Below, in pieces: positions 8,042-17,290 of a stretch of 64,000 nt of DNA (position 1 is its first letter; every line of letters starts with the position of its first letter). This stretch comes from Xenophilus sp003671765 (GTDB lineage: Bacteria > Pseudomonadota > Gammaproteobacteria > Burkholderiales > Burkholderiaceae_C), in contig CP166702.1 in the NCBI GenBank assembly GCA_051414805.1, positions 4,898,001 to 4,962,000 on the forward strand. Reading direction: 5' to 3'. The notes beneath the pieces were generated by a model that did not search any database, was not told the origin of the DNA, and saw only the letters and a program-made list of their open reading frames with translations. The position numbers were made by a program, and so were the translations under genes.

Positions 8042-9511
8042 TCACGTCGAAGGCAATGGATTAGCAGCCTCCGTGCCCGTCGGCACCGCCGCCGCAGGGA
8101 CGGGTGTGGACAATCTCACGGGTTGCGTCAGATGTTCGGGGACGAGCAGCGCGTCCATCTGCTCGCGGGTGAGGATGCCCAGCGACTCGGCCACGAGGTC
8201 GATCGGGCCGCCGGTGGCCAGCGCCGTCTTGGCGATCAGCGCGGCCTTCTCGTAGCCGATGATGGGATTGAGCGCGGTGACCAGCGTCACCGACTCGCGC
8301 ACGCGCCTGGCCAGGAACTCGCGGTTGGCCTCGATGCCGTCCACACAGTTGCGGCGCAGCGTGCCGCAGGCGTTGCCCAGGTGCTGGATGCTCTTGAACA
8401 GGCTCCAGCCCATGATCGGCTCGAAAGCGTTGAGCTGCAGCTGCCCCGCCTCGGACGCCAGCGTCACGGTGATGTCGTTGCCGATGACTTCGAAGGCCAC
8501 CTGGTTCATCACCTCCGGGATCACGGGGTTGACCTTGCCCGGCATGATCGACGAGCCGGCCTGGCGCGCGGGCAGGCGGATCTCGCCGAATCCGGCCTGC
8601 GGCCCGCTGGACAGCAGCCGCAGGTCGTTGCAGGTCTTCGACAGCTTGGTCGCCACGCGCTTGAGCACGCCCGACAGCTGCACGAAGGCGCCGGTGTCCT
8701 GCGTGGCCTCGATGAGGTTGGCCGCCTGCTTGAGCGGCACGCCGGTCTGCTCGGCCAGGTACTGGCAGGCCAGGTTGGCGTAGCCGTGCGGCGCGTTGAT
8801 GCCGGTGCCGATGGCCGTGGCGCCGAGGTTGATCTCCTCGATGAGCGCGCGGGCCTCGCGCACGCGGGCCTCGTCCTCCTCGATCATCACCGCGTAGGTG
8901 AGGAATTCCTGGCCCAGGGTCATCGGCACCGCGTCCTGCAGCTGGGTGCGGCCGATCTTCAGGATGTCGCGGAACTCCAGCGCCTTGGCCTCGAAACCCG
9001 CGCGCAGGTCGGCCATCGCCTCCAGCAGCCGGCCGAGCGCGAACCACAGCGCGAGGCGCACGGCCGTGGGGTAGACGTCGTTGGTGCTCTGCGAGGCGTT
9101 GACGTGGTCGTTGGGATGCAGCACGTCGTAGCGCGCCTTCTCGTGGCCCAGCTTCTCCAGCGCGAGGTTGCAGATCACCTCGTTGGCGTTCATGTTGGTG
9201 GAGGTGCCCGCCCCGCCCTGGATGACGTCGACCACGAACTCGTCGAGCAACTTGCCCTCGATCAGGTCCTCGCAGGCCAGGATGATCGCGCCCGCCCGTT
9301 CACGGCCCAGCGCGCCCAGGTCGGCGTTGGCGCGCGCCGCTGCCTTCTTGACGTGGGCCAGCGCGCGCACCAGGTCGGGCATGGCCGAGACGCGGGTGCC
9401 CGAGATGGGGAAGTTCTCGACCGCGCGTGCGGTGTGCACGCCCCAGTAGGCCACGGCCGGAATCTGCTTCTCGCCGAGGAAATCATGTTCGATACGGAAG
9501 TTGGATTCCAT
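8042..9511 (-). CDS. aspA: Aspartate ammonia-lyase
   Basis: Splits L-aspartate into fumarate and ammonia; cytosolic homotetramer. The protein has 489 residues (E. coli AspA 478). The fumarase/aspartase signature GSSIMPGKVNP with the catalytic serine loop is near 330. NASQSTNDVYPTA near 145 and GRTQLQDAVP near 195 are the other active-site segments. The N-terminus MESNFRIEHDFLGEKQIP fits AspA better than FumC or ArgH. Upstream of the glt genes, it lets imported aspartate feed the TCA cycle as fumarate. A terminator-like hairpin ends only 23 bases before its start codon, hinting at control by read-through. Confidence 0.93.
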   Translation of the reverse strand: MESNFRIEHDFLGEKQIPAVAYWGVHTARAVENFPISGTRVSAMPDLVRALAHVKKAAARANADLGALGRERAGAIILACEDLIEGKLLDEFVVDVIQGGAGTSTNMNANEVICNLALEKLGHEKARYDVLHPNDHVNASQSTNDVYPTAVRLALWFALGRLLEAMADLRAGFEAKALEFRDILKIGRTQLQDAVPMTLGQEFLTYAVMIEEDEARVREARALIEEINLGATAIGTGINAPHGYANLACQYLAEQTGVPLKQAANLIEATQDTGAFVQLSGVLKRVATKLSKTCNDLRLLSSGPQAGFGEIRLPARQAGSSIMPGKVNPVIPEVMNQVAFEVIGNDITVTLASEAGQLQLNAFEPIMGWSLFKSIQHLGNACGTLRRNCVDGIEANREFLARRVRESVTLVTALNPIIGYEKAALIAKTALATGGPIDLVAESLGILTREQMDALLVPEHLTQPVRLSTPVPAAAVPTGTEAANPLPST

Positions 9512-9534
9512 CGCAGCGCGGCACCCTTCAGGTT

Positions 9535-9563
9535 GAAAAAACGCACGTCCGGCGGACGTGCGT
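9535..9563 (-). terminator. Terminator or attenuator hairpin directly before aspA
   Basis: Read on the minus strand: ACGCACGTCC (9563-9554), loop GCC, GGACGTGCGT (9550-9541), with the T run beginning in the last stem base (T at 9541-9535). It has the form of a Rho-independent terminator for the LysR gene, which ends 155 bases upstream. But it lies in what must be the aspA leader, since only 23 bases separate it from the aspA ATG. Confidence 0.8.
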
Positions 9564-9718
9564 GCGGTTGCGTGACAGCAGACAGCGGGCGACTGTAGGG
9601 GTCACATTCCGTTCACACCAATGCTGTATCCGGACGGGGTCATGCAAAAAACTTATGGCCCGCGAAAAATGCCCGTCACCCATCGCCACGGGCCCGAGAT
9701 GGCACTGGTAAACCCTGA

Positions 9719-10702
9719 TCAACTGGCCTTCTGCGTGCTGGCGAGGTAGCCCCAGAGCGCGTCTGCCGCACGCTTGGGCTGCAGGCTGCCGCTGTCCTCG
9801 TGGCGCGTCGCCTTGCCCACCCCTTTCGTGGCAGCCGGGGCACTCGGGCGTTCGCGGTAGGCGCGGATCTCCATCGTGGCTTCGAGAGGCCCCATCTCGG
9901 GCGGCAGCGCGCTCACGAGCTTGCGGGCGCGCACTTCCTTGCGCACCGCGCTCTCGGGCAGGAAGGCAATGCCGTGCCCCTCCAGCGCCATGACCTTGAG
10001 GCCTTCGGCCATGTCGGTTTCGTAGACGCGGTCGAGATGGATCGGCGTGCCCGAGGCCTTGAGCAACTGGTCCACCACGCGGCCCAGGTACGCGCCCGGC
10101 GCGTAGCCGAGGTAAGGCAGGGGGCGCCCTGGCTGCCCCGGCAGCCGGTAGCGCGGGGCGCCGCCCGCATCGGGACGCACCCAGGGCGCGACCACCTCCT
10201 CGCCGAGGTGGACCATCTCGTAGCGGTTGGCGTCCAGCTGCAGCGGCTGGGAGGGGTGGTGGTAGGCGATGAGCAGATCGCAGTTGCCTTCGACCAGGCG
10301 CAGGACCGCGTCGTGCACGTTCAGCGCGATGAGCCGGCTCTTGAGCGGCCCGAACTGCTCGCGCAGGCTGGTGACCCAGGCCGGGAAGAAGGTAAAGGCC
10401 AGCGTGTGCGGCACGGCGAACTCGATCACGTCCTGCGCCACCGCCGAATGGCCGCGCAGCATGGCCCGGGTGCTCTGCAGGGCCTGCAGCATCTCCAGCG
10501 CCTGTCCGTACAGGGTCTGGCCGGCGGGCGTGAGCCGCGTGGGGTAGGAACTGCGGTCCACCAGGTCGGTGCCGGCCCAGCCCTCCAGCGCCTGGATGCG
10601 CCGCGAAAACGCGGGCTGGGTGACGTGCCGCAACTGCGCCGAGCGACTGAAGCTGCGGGTCTCGGCGAGGCTCACGAAGTCCTCGAGCCACTTGGTTTCC
10701 AT
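9719..10702 (-). CDS. LysR-family regulator, HypT/YjiE-like
   Basis: A transcription factor of 327 residues. The N-terminal winged helix-turn-helix reads METKWLEDFVSLAETRSFSRSAQ, then VTQPAFSRRIQALE and DLVDRSSYPTRLTPAG. This closely follows the E. coli HypT (YjiE) pattern. A LysR-type effector domain follows. A C-terminal tail of about 30 residues rich in Ala, Lys and Arg makes it longer than E. coli HypT. It lies upstream of aspA on the same strand and diverges from the amidase gene across 73 bases. HypT responds to hypochlorite in E. coli, but the target here could equally be aspA. The role is therefore undecided. Confidence 0.82.
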   Translation of the reverse strand: METKWLEDFVSLAETRSFSRSAQLRHVTQPAFSRRIQALEGWAGTDLVDRSSYPTRLTPAGQTLYGQALEMLQALQSTRAMLRGHSAVAQDVIEFAVPHTLAFTFFPAWVTSLREQFGPLKSRLIALNVHDAVLRLVEGNCDLLIAYHHPSQPLQLDANRYEMVHLGEEVVAPWVRPDAGGAPRYRLPGQPGRPLPYLGYAPGAYLGRVVDQLLKASGTPIHLDRVYETDMAEGLKVMALEGHGIAFLPESAVRKEVRARKLVSALPPEMGPLEATMEIRAYRERPSAPAATKGVGKATRHEDSGSLQPKRAADALWGYLASTQKAS

Positions 10703-10775
10703 GGGGCGGGATTATGGCTGCGGCGCCAGCGCTCATACTGCGCGGCATCCGCCCTCCCCTGCCCGCCCCGACGCC

Positions 10776-12230
10776 ATGCCCGCCACCGAACTGCTCGACC
10801 TCAGCGCCACCGAACTGTCGCGCCGCATCGCCCGGCGCGACTGCAGCGCCCGCGAACTCATGGACGCGACCCTGGCGCGCATCGAAGCGCTCAACCCACG
10901 CTTCAACGCGCTGGTCGCACTGCGCCCGCCCGAAGAACTGCGGGCCGAGGCCGACGCCTGCGACGCCCGCCTGGCACGCGGTGAACGCGCCGGCTGGATG
11001 CACGGCTTTCCTTTCGCGCCCAAGGACCTCAGCCACTGCGCCGGCCTGCCGACCTCGATGGGCTCGCCGCTCACGCCGAAAAGCCCGGCGCGGCAGGACA
11101 GCCCCCACGTGGCGCGCGCCCGGGCCGCCGGCGCGATCATGATCGGCAAGAGCAACACGCCCGAATTCGGGCTGGGTTCGCACACCTACAACACCGTCTT
11201 CGGCACCACCCGCAATGCCTGGGAGCCATCGAGGAGCGCAGGTGGCAGCAGCGGTGGCGCGGCGGTGGCACTGGCGCTCGGGATGCTGCCCGTGGCCGAC
11301 GGCAGCGACATGATGGGCTCGCTGCGCAACCCCGCGGCCTTCAACAACGTCGTCGGCTTCCGGCCCTCGCGCGGGCGCGTGCCGGGCGGCCCCGACGACG
11401 AACTGTTCTTCCAGCAATTGGGCACCGACGGCCCGATGGGCCGCACGGTCGAGGACGCGGCCCGGCTGCTGTGCGTGCAGGCCGGCTTCGACCCGCGGCT
11501 GCCGCTGTCCCTGCCCCAGGCATTGCCCACGCCCGACGAGCTGCGCCTGCCCACGCAGGTGCAGGGCCTGCGCATCGGCTGGCTCGGCAGCCTGTGGCCG
11601 GACCTGCCCACCGCGCCCGGCATCCTGCCGCTGTGCGAGTCGGCGCTGAAGACCTTCGCCGACCTGGGCGCCCACGTCGAGGCCTGCACGCTCGACGTCC
11701 CGCGCGAGCAGAACTGGACGGCCTGGCTGCGCCTGCGGCAACTGCTGGTGGGCGGCAAACTGGGTGCGCTGGTGACCGACCCGAAGCACCGTCCCCGGGT
11801 CAAGCCCGAGGCGCTGTGGGAGATCGACCAGAGCCGCCACCTGGACGCGGCCTCGCTGTACCAGGCTTCGCTGTACCGATCGAACGTCTACCGCGCATTC
11901 GTGCGGCTGTTCGAGCGCTTCGACCTGGTCGCCGCGCCGACGGCGCAGGTCTTTCCCTTCGACGCCGAACTGCACTGGCCCGACCACGTGGCCGACGTGC
12001 CGAGCGACACCTACCACCGCTGGATGGAGATCGTCACGCCCTTCACCCTGGCCGGCCTGCCCACGCTGAACCTGCGCGCCGGCTTCGGCCCGCAGGGCCT
12101 GCCGATGGGCCTGCAGCTGGCCGGGCCGGTGAACGCCGACCTCGCGGTGCTCGGTGCGGGCCAGGCCTACGACGAAGCCTGCCCATGGTCGGCGCTGCGG
12201 CCGCCTGTGCTGGCCTCGCTCGCCGACTGA
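10776..12230 (+). CDS. Amidase-signature family enzyme
   Basis: An amidohydrolase of 484 residues with the Ser-cisSer-Lys triad of the amidase signature family. The lysine is in FPFAPKDLSH near 77, and the serine pair is in SAGGSSGGAAVALALG near 150-165, with GSDMMGSLRNPAAFNNVVGFRPS after it. The ATG at 10776 begins MPATELLDLSATELSRRI, a normal amidase N-terminus; the longer open frame upstream overlaps the regulator and is rejected. It is divergent from the LysR gene and convergent with mlrC, and stands alone. It could act on an acylamide, carbamate or nitrile-derived amide. GatA is unlikely because no gatB or gatC gene is near. Confidence 0.85.
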   Translation: MPATELLDLSATELSRRIARRDCSARELMDATLARIEALNPRFNALVALRPPEELRAEADACDARLARGERAGWMHGFPFAPKDLSHCAGLPTSMGSPLTPKSPARQDSPHVARARAAGAIMIGKSNTPEFGLGSHTYNTVFGTTRNAWEPSRSAGGSSGGAAVALALGMLPVADGSDMMGSLRNPAAFNNVVGFRPSRGRVPGGPDDELFFQQLGTDGPMGRTVEDAARLLCVQAGFDPRLPLSLPQALPTPDELRLPTQVQGLRIGWLGSLWPDLPTAPGILPLCESALKTFADLGAHVEACTLDVPREQNWTAWLRLRQLLVGGKLGALVTDPKHRPRVKPEALWEIDQSRHLDAASLYQASLYRSNVYRAFVRLFERFDLVAAPTAQVFPFDAELHWPDHVADVPSDTYHRWMEIVTPFTLAGLPTLNLRAGFGPQGLPMGLQLAGPVNADLAVLGAGQAYDEACPWSALRPPVLASLAD

Positions 12231-12240
12231 AGCGCCCTGC

Positions 12241-13743
12241 CTAGGGGCGCAGCGCCATCGTGGACGGCAGCCGCGTCCACGGCAGGTCGCCCGGATCGGC
12301 CGCCATCGGCCCTGGCGCCTTCGCGACCAGGATGGTGCTGGCGATGGGCGCGAAGTCGGCGCGGAAATGCACCGAGCTCTTCACCACCAGCACCCGCATG
12401 CGCTCGGGCTCGATGCCCAGGAAACGGAACAGCTCACGGTCGAGCATCTGCGTCTTGTGCGTGCTCACGCCGACGAGCACGCCCTGCACCTCGAGGCAGG
12501 CGCATGGGCCGAGCGACAACGTGCCGCCCATGCCCATCGGGCCGAGGAGCATCACCTCGCCATCGGAGAGCCGGCGCACCGTGGCCTGCACCGGCACCGG
12601 CGGGTCGCTGAACTGCCCGCCCCAGGTCGGCACCGAGCGGCCCAGGCGCAGTTCGATCTGCGCGCCCTCGCCGGCGGCGTGCGCCGCGGCCGCGGCCTCC
12701 GGGTCGGCCAGCAGGCCCAGCGCCACCTGGCAGGGGAAACGCGTGCCCGCGCCGGCGGCCAGCAAGGCATGCAGCAGCCCGGTGGTGTTGCTGTCGCCGC
12801 CGGCGCCGGGGTTGTCCTGCGTGTCGGCAATGACCACCGGGCCGGCACCGTGCGCGGCGCCGTCCAGCGCGGCCTGCACGGCCTCGGCCGGCGTCTTGAG
12901 GTCCAGGCGCCACTGCGCGCGCGGCTGGTCGATGCGGGCGAACAGCGCGTCCACCGCCGCCTGGGCCGCGTCGCCGTAGGCCCAGACGACCGGGCCGCAC
13001 TCGGCGATGTCGGCCGCGGGAAAGCCGGTGGCGAAGCTCAGCACGGTGCCGTGCGCCGCGTCCAGCGCGCGCAGCGCGTCGTAGACGGCGTCGGCCGGCG
13101 CGGTCATGGTGCTCTGCACGTTCAGCGGCAAGAGGAAGTCGAGCCGGCGCACCGCCATCGCCTCGCGGCGACCGCGCGCGACGCGGCGCGCCAGCAGCGT
13201 GGCCGCCAGACGCCCGGTGTCGGCCATGTCCACGTGCGGGTAGGTGCGGTAGGCCACCAGTGCATCGGCCTCGTCGAGCATGCGCGCGCTCACGTTCGCA
13301 TGCAGGTCCAGGCTGGCGACGATCGGCACCTGCGCGCCGAGCGCGGCGCGCAGGCGGGCCAGCAACTCGCCCTCGGGGTCGTCCAGGTGCTCGGCCACGG
13401 CGGCGCCGTGCAGGTCGAGATAGACCGCGTCCACCCGGCCCGCGCTCTGCGCCCGCGCCAGGTCCTCGAGGATTTCGCCCGCGATCCGCGCGAAGGCCTC
13501 ACGCGTGACGTGTGCCGACGGATTGGCCCCGGCCCAGACCGACGGCGACAGCGTCCAGCCCTGCGCCTCGGCCGCGTCGATGAACCCGCCGATCGGCAGG
13601 CCTTTGCCGCGGTACGCCTCGACGACCTCCGGACCGCGCCGGTAGGGCGGAAAGCCGGCGCCGGCCTCGAAGGCGGCCCAGTCGGCCTTGGTCGGCGCGA
13701 AGGTGTTGGTCTCGTGCTGGAAGCCGGCGATGAACACGTGCAT
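12241..13743 (-). CDS. MlrC-type (M81) metallopeptidase
   Basis: A 500-residue member of the M81 family, named after microcystinase MlrC, which finishes microcystin breakdown in Sphingomonas. The N-terminus MHVFIAGFQHETNTFAPTKAD is typical. Probable zinc ligands are in YLDLHGAAVAEHLDDPEGELL near 150 and SLDLHANVSARM near 182. The C-terminal MlrC domain begins around VIADTQDNPGAGGDSNTTG near 300. Family members in soil bacteria are common without microcystin, so the true substrate is probably another linear peptide or amide. The stop is 10 bases from the convergent amidase. The 2-hydroxyacid dehydrogenase gene is 19 bases upstream, pointing to a two-gene unit. Confidence 0.87.
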   Translation of the reverse strand: MHVFIAGFQHETNTFAPTKADWAAFEAGAGFPPYRRGPEVVEAYRGKGLPIGGFIDAAEAQGWTLSPSVWAGANPSAHVTREAFARIAGEILEDLARAQSAGRVDAVYLDLHGAAVAEHLDDPEGELLARLRAALGAQVPIVASLDLHANVSARMLDEADALVAYRTYPHVDMADTGRLAATLLARRVARGRREAMAVRRLDFLLPLNVQSTMTAPADAVYDALRALDAAHGTVLSFATGFPAADIAECGPVVWAYGDAAQAAVDALFARIDQPRAQWRLDLKTPAEAVQAALDGAAHGAGPVVIADTQDNPGAGGDSNTTGLLHALLAAGAGTRFPCQVALGLLADPEAAAAAHAAGEGAQIELRLGRSVPTWGGQFSDPPVPVQATVRRLSDGEVMLLGPMGMGGTLSLGPCACLEVQGVLVGVSTHKTQMLDRELFRFLGIEPERMRVLVVKSSVHFRADFAPIASTILVAKAPGPMAADPGDLPWTRLPSTMALRP

Positions 13744-13762
13744 GGCGAGCTCTGCAAATGCG

Positions 13763-14701
13763 TCAGATGGGCGAGACGACGCCGCGCCCCGCGAAGTGGC
13801 CTTCGGCGTTGGCCATGAAGCGGTTCACGCTGGCCTGCGTGGCCTCGGGCGACCAGCCGGCCATGTGCGGCGTGATGAAGAGGTTGTCCAGCCCGATGAG
13901 CTGCGCGGGCGGCTTCGGCTCGCTCTCGTACACGTCGAGGCCGGCGCCGGCGATGCGCTTGTCGCGCAGCGCCGCGGCCAGGGCCTCGGTGTCGACCACG
14001 CTGCCGCGGCCGATGTTGACCAGAAAGCCCTGCGGTCCGAGGGCATCGAGCACCTGCGCATCGACCGCGTGGCGCGTGGCCGGCCCGCCGGGCGCGGCGC
14101 ACACCAGGAAGTCGCACCACTGCGCCAGCTCGAGCAGGCTGCCGAAGTAGCGGTGCGGCAGCTCGGGCCGCGCGCTGCGGTTGTGATAGCCGATCTCCAG
14201 GTCGAAGCCGGCGGCGCGCTTGGCGATCTTCTGCCCGATGGTGCCCAGGCCGAAGATGCCCAGCTTCTTGCCCGAGACGTTCGGCGGCTGCGGAATGACC
14301 TCGCGCCAGATGCCCTCGCGGCACTGGCGGTCGAGCATGCGCATGCCGCGCACGATGCCGATGAGCAGGCCGAAGGCGTGGTCGGCCACGCAGTCGTCGT
14401 TGGTGCCGGAGCCGTTGGCCGTGGCGATGCCGCGGGCGCGCAGTACGTCCATCGGCAGGCACTCGAAGCCGGCGCCCAGGCAGCACACCAGCTCCAGCGC
14501 CGGCATGGCGGCCACTTCCTCGGGCGTGATGCCCACCACGCCGATGGTCAGCACCGCGCGGATGCGCTGCGCGTTGGCCGCCACGGCACCGGGGCGCTCG
14601 GCCGCGGTGGGGGCGTAGATCAGCTCGTACACCTCGCCGATCTGGGCCTGGTGTTCGGGGATGAGGCTGGTGAGCACCAGCAGCGGAATCTTCTCGGTCA
14701 C
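13763..14701 (-). CDS. D-isomer-specific 2-hydroxyacid dehydrogenase
   Basis: An NAD(P)H-dependent 2-ketoacid reductase of 312 residues. The Rossmann motif is LGIFGLGTIGQKIAKRAAGF (about 150-169). The catalytic Arg is probably in VCAAPGGPATRHAVD, the Glu in DVYESEPKPP, and the His in NLFITPHMAGWSPEA near 284. The subgroup is closest to glyoxylate/hydroxypyruvate reductases, but the substrate is not certain. It starts at 14701, 75 bases after the ABC exporter stop, and is followed closely by the M81 gene, suggesting the two work on one compound. Confidence 0.85.
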   Translation of the reverse strand: MTEKIPLLVLTSLIPEHQAQIGEVYELIYAPTAAERPGAVAANAQRIRAVLTIGVVGITPEEVAAMPALELVCCLGAGFECLPMDVLRARGIATANGSGTNDDCVADHAFGLLIGIVRGMRMLDRQCREGIWREVIPQPPNVSGKKLGIFGLGTIGQKIAKRAAGFDLEIGYHNRSARPELPHRYFGSLLELAQWCDFLVCAAPGGPATRHAVDAQVLDALGPQGFLVNIGRGSVVDTEALAAALRDKRIAGAGLDVYESEPKPPAQLIGLDNLFITPHMAGWSPEATQASVNRFMANAEGHFAGRGVVSPI

Positions 14702-14708
14702 GTGGAAT

Positions 14709-14734
14709 GCTCCTGAAACGATAGCAGCCTGCGC
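14709..14734 (+). repeat. Copy 2 of the GCTM-N9-TAGC motif
   Basis: GCTC, nine bases, TAGC, then AGCCTGCGC, just upstream of the dehydrogenase start at 14701. It is the same layout as the other four copies. Confidence 0.6.
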
Positions 14735-14776
14735 AGGCGTGGCGCGCGCCGCAGGCCTTTTGATCCGAAATGGCAG

Positions 14777-16594
14777 TCACAGCATCGGCGCGGCGTCGAC
14801 CTTCTGCAGCGCCCACATCTGCGCATAGCGTCCGCCGAGTGCCAGCAACTGCGCGTGGGTGCCGCGCTCGACGATCACGCCGGCTTCGAGCACGAGGATC
14901 TCGTGCGCATCCACCACCGTCGACAGCCGGTGCGCGATGACCAGCGTGGTCTTGTTGCGCGAGGCGCTCGACAGTTCGGCCTGGATGGCGCGTTCGTTGG
15001 CCGAATCCAGCGCCGACGTGGCTTCGTCGAAGATCAGGATCGGCGGGTCCTTGAGCAGCGTGCGCGCGATGGCCACGCGCTGCTTCTCGCCGCCCGACAG
15101 CTTGAGCCCGCGCTCGCCGACCACCGTCTCGTAGCCCAGCGGCAGGTTGGCGATGAAGCCGTCGATGCGCGCTGCCTTGGCCGCCGCCACCACCTCATCG
15201 TGCGTGGCACCGGGCCGTCCGTAGGCGATGTTGTAGGCGATGGTGTCGTTGAAGAGCACCGTGTCCTGCGGCACGATGCCGATGGCCTGGCGCAGGCTGG
15301 CCTGGGTCACGGCGCGGATGTCCTGGCCGCCGATGCGGATGTGGCCTTCCTGGATGTCGTAGAAGCGGTAGAGCAGGCGCGCGAGCGTCGACTTGCCCGA
15401 GCCCGAGGGGCCGACCACCGCCACGGTCTTGCCCGCCGGAATCTCGAAGCTCACGCCATGCAGGATCGGCCGCGCAGGCTCGTACGCGAAGCGCACGTTC
15501 TCGAAGCGCACCGTGGCGTCGTGCGTGTCCAGCGGCTGCGCGCCCGGCGCATCGGCCACCTCGCGCTCGCGCTCCAGCAGCGCGAACATCTTGTCCAGGT
15601 CGACCAGGTTCTGCTTGATCTCGCGGTAGATCACGCCCAGGAAGTTGAGCGGGATGTACAGCTGGATCATGAAGGCGTTGACCATCACCAGGTCGCCCAG
15701 CGTCATGCGCCCGTCGACCACGCCCTGCGTGGCGCGCCACAGCATCGCCACCAGGCTCAGCGCGATGAGCAGCTGCTGGCCGGTGTTGAGCAGCGACAGC
15801 GTGGTCTGGCTCCTGACGGCGGCGCGGCGGTAGCGCTCCAGGTTCTCGTCGTAGCGGCGGGCCTCGAAGTCCTCGTTGTTGAAGTACTTCACCGTCTCGT
15901 AGTTCAGCAGCGAGTCGATGGCCCGGCTCTGCGCCTTCGAGCCCAGCTCGTTCATCATCTTGCGGAACTGCGTGCGCCACTCGGTCACCGTGACCGTGAA
16001 GCCGATGTAGATCACCAGCGCGATGCCGGTGATGACGGCGAACCAGGCGTCGAACTTCACGGCCAGGATGCCCAGCACCAGCGACAGCTCGATCAGCGTG
16101 GGCACGATGCTGTAGAGCGAGTACGAGATCAGCGAGTGCACCGCCTGCGTGCCGCGCTCGATGTCGCGCGTCATGCCGCCGGTCTGCCGCTCGAGGTGGA
16201 AGCGCAGCGACAGCGCATGCAGGTGGCGGAACACCTCCAGCGAGATGCTGCGCGAGGCGCCCTCGGTCGCCTTGGCGAAGACCAGTTCGCGCAGCTCGGT
16301 GAAGAGCGAGGTGGAGAAGCGCAGCAGCCCGTAGGCCACCAGCAGCGCCACCGGCACGACCAGCAGCACCGCCGGGTCGCCCGGCTTGAGCGTCATGCGG
16401 TCGACCAGGTTCTTCAGCAGCACCGGCACGCCGACGTTCGCCACCTTGGCCCCGACCATGAAGGCCAGCGCGGCGAACACGCGCCACTTGTACTGCCAGA
16501 GGTAGGGAAAGAGGCGCCGCAAGGTGGCGGCGTCGGAGCGCGGGGTCGCTGCCGGGGCGTCGGCGGCCGGGGGAGGATGGGCAAGCGATCTCAC
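14777..16594 (-). CDS. Atm1-type ABC exporter (fused membrane and ATPase domains)
   Basis: A half-size ABC exporter, 605 residues, that works as a homodimer in the inner membrane. Residues about 25-320 hold six membrane helices. The ATPase has Walker A VGPSGSGKST near 393, signature LSGGEKQR near 495, Walker B LIFDEATSALD near 519 and the H-loop IAHRLST. NYETVKYFNNEDFEARRYDE in the membrane domain is diagnostic of the Atm1/ABCB7 branch, which exports glutathione-linked compounds and supports iron-sulfur or metal homeostasis. It is divergent from the thioesterase gene. It is followed by the dehydrogenase gene after 75 bases, probably a separate unit. Confidence 0.88.
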   Translation of the reverse strand: MRSLAHPPPAADAPAATPRSDAATLRRLFPYLWQYKWRVFAALAFMVGAKVANVGVPVLLKNLVDRMTLKPGDPAVLLVVPVALLVAYGLLRFSTSLFTELRELVFAKATEGASRSISLEVFRHLHALSLRFHLERQTGGMTRDIERGTQAVHSLISYSLYSIVPTLIELSLVLGILAVKFDAWFAVITGIALVIYIGFTVTVTEWRTQFRKMMNELGSKAQSRAIDSLLNYETVKYFNNEDFEARRYDENLERYRRAAVRSQTTLSLLNTGQQLLIALSLVAMLWRATQGVVDGRMTLGDLVMVNAFMIQLYIPLNFLGVIYREIKQNLVDLDKMFALLEREREVADAPGAQPLDTHDATVRFENVRFAYEPARPILHGVSFEIPAGKTVAVVGPSGSGKSTLARLLYRFYDIQEGHIRIGGQDIRAVTQASLRQAIGIVPQDTVLFNDTIAYNIAYGRPGATHDEVVAAAKAARIDGFIANLPLGYETVVGERGLKLSGGEKQRVAIARTLLKDPPILIFDEATSALDSANERAIQAELSSASRNKTTLVIAHRLSTVVDAHEILVLEAGVIVERGTHAQLLALGGRYAQMWALQKVDAAPML

Positions 16595-16738
16595 GCGCTG
16601 CTCCCCGGGCGGGCGCGGCGGTGCGTCGCGCGGCGCGATGAAAGCGCAGGGAATCGAAGGAGAGCGGGATCAGGCAGCGCGTCGCGGCAGCGTCGCATAC
16701 GGGACAATCGTGGTTTTCGTGTTTCCGAGATTGTGCCG

Positions 16739-17170
16739 ATGTCCGCTTCTTCCAGCCCCGCCGCCGTCCTCAAGAGCCTGCCGGCCGACATGGAACTGGT
16801 GCTCAAGGTGATCCCCATGCCGGCCGACACGAATGCCAACGGCGACATCTTCGGCGGCTGGGTGATGGCGCAGGTCGACCTGGCGGGCTCGGTGCTGCCG
16901 GCGCGCTACGCCAACGGGCGCATGGCGACGGTGGCCGTCAACGAGTTCATCTTCAAGCAGCCGGTGCGCATCGGCGACATCCTGTCCTTCTACGCTGCCG
17001 TGAGCCGGGTCGGGCGGACCTCGGTCACGGTGAAGGTCGAGGTCTTCGCCGAGCGCATCCGCCGGCAGGGCGAGTACGTGAAGGTGACCGAGGCCACGCT
17101 GACCTACGTGGCGATCGACGAGAACGGGCGCCCGCGGCCCATCGTGCCGGACGCTGCGCAACCCGTCTGA
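16739..17170 (+). CDS. yciA: YciA-type acyl-CoA thioesterase
   Basis: A hot-dog-fold thioesterase of 143 residues. It begins MSASSSPAAVLKSLPADMEL; the ATG at 16739 is used because the long open frame upstream lies antisense to the ABC exporter. NANGDIFGGWVMAQVDLAGS holds the catalytic Asp of the YciA/ACOT family. RVGRTSVTVKVEVFAER and KVTEATLTYVAIDENGRPRP complete the family core. It hydrolyses acyl-CoA to free acid and CoA, and probably protects the CoA pool. Standing next to the beta-oxidation run may be functionally meaningful, although it is on the other strand. Confidence 0.88.
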   Translation: MSASSSPAAVLKSLPADMELVLKVIPMPADTNANGDIFGGWVMAQVDLAGSVLPARYANGRMATVAVNEFIFKQPVRIGDILSFYAAVSRVGRTSVTVKVEVFAERIRRQGEYVKVTEATLTYVAIDENGRPRPIVPDAAQPV

Positions 17171-17290
17171 GGGTTCAGCCTGCAAAGTGCAATCGGCCTG
17201 CAGCGCAGGCGGAGCGGGCGTTGCGGCCGAATTCGTCACGGACGTGACGATCTGCAGACGCGAGGCATCGAGCTGTCGATGCACCCCACC

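Noticed and set aside
14855..16738. Plus-strand extension upstream of the yciA-type gene
   Set aside because: It lies antisense to the Atm1-type exporter and has no family resemblance until the ATG at 16739.
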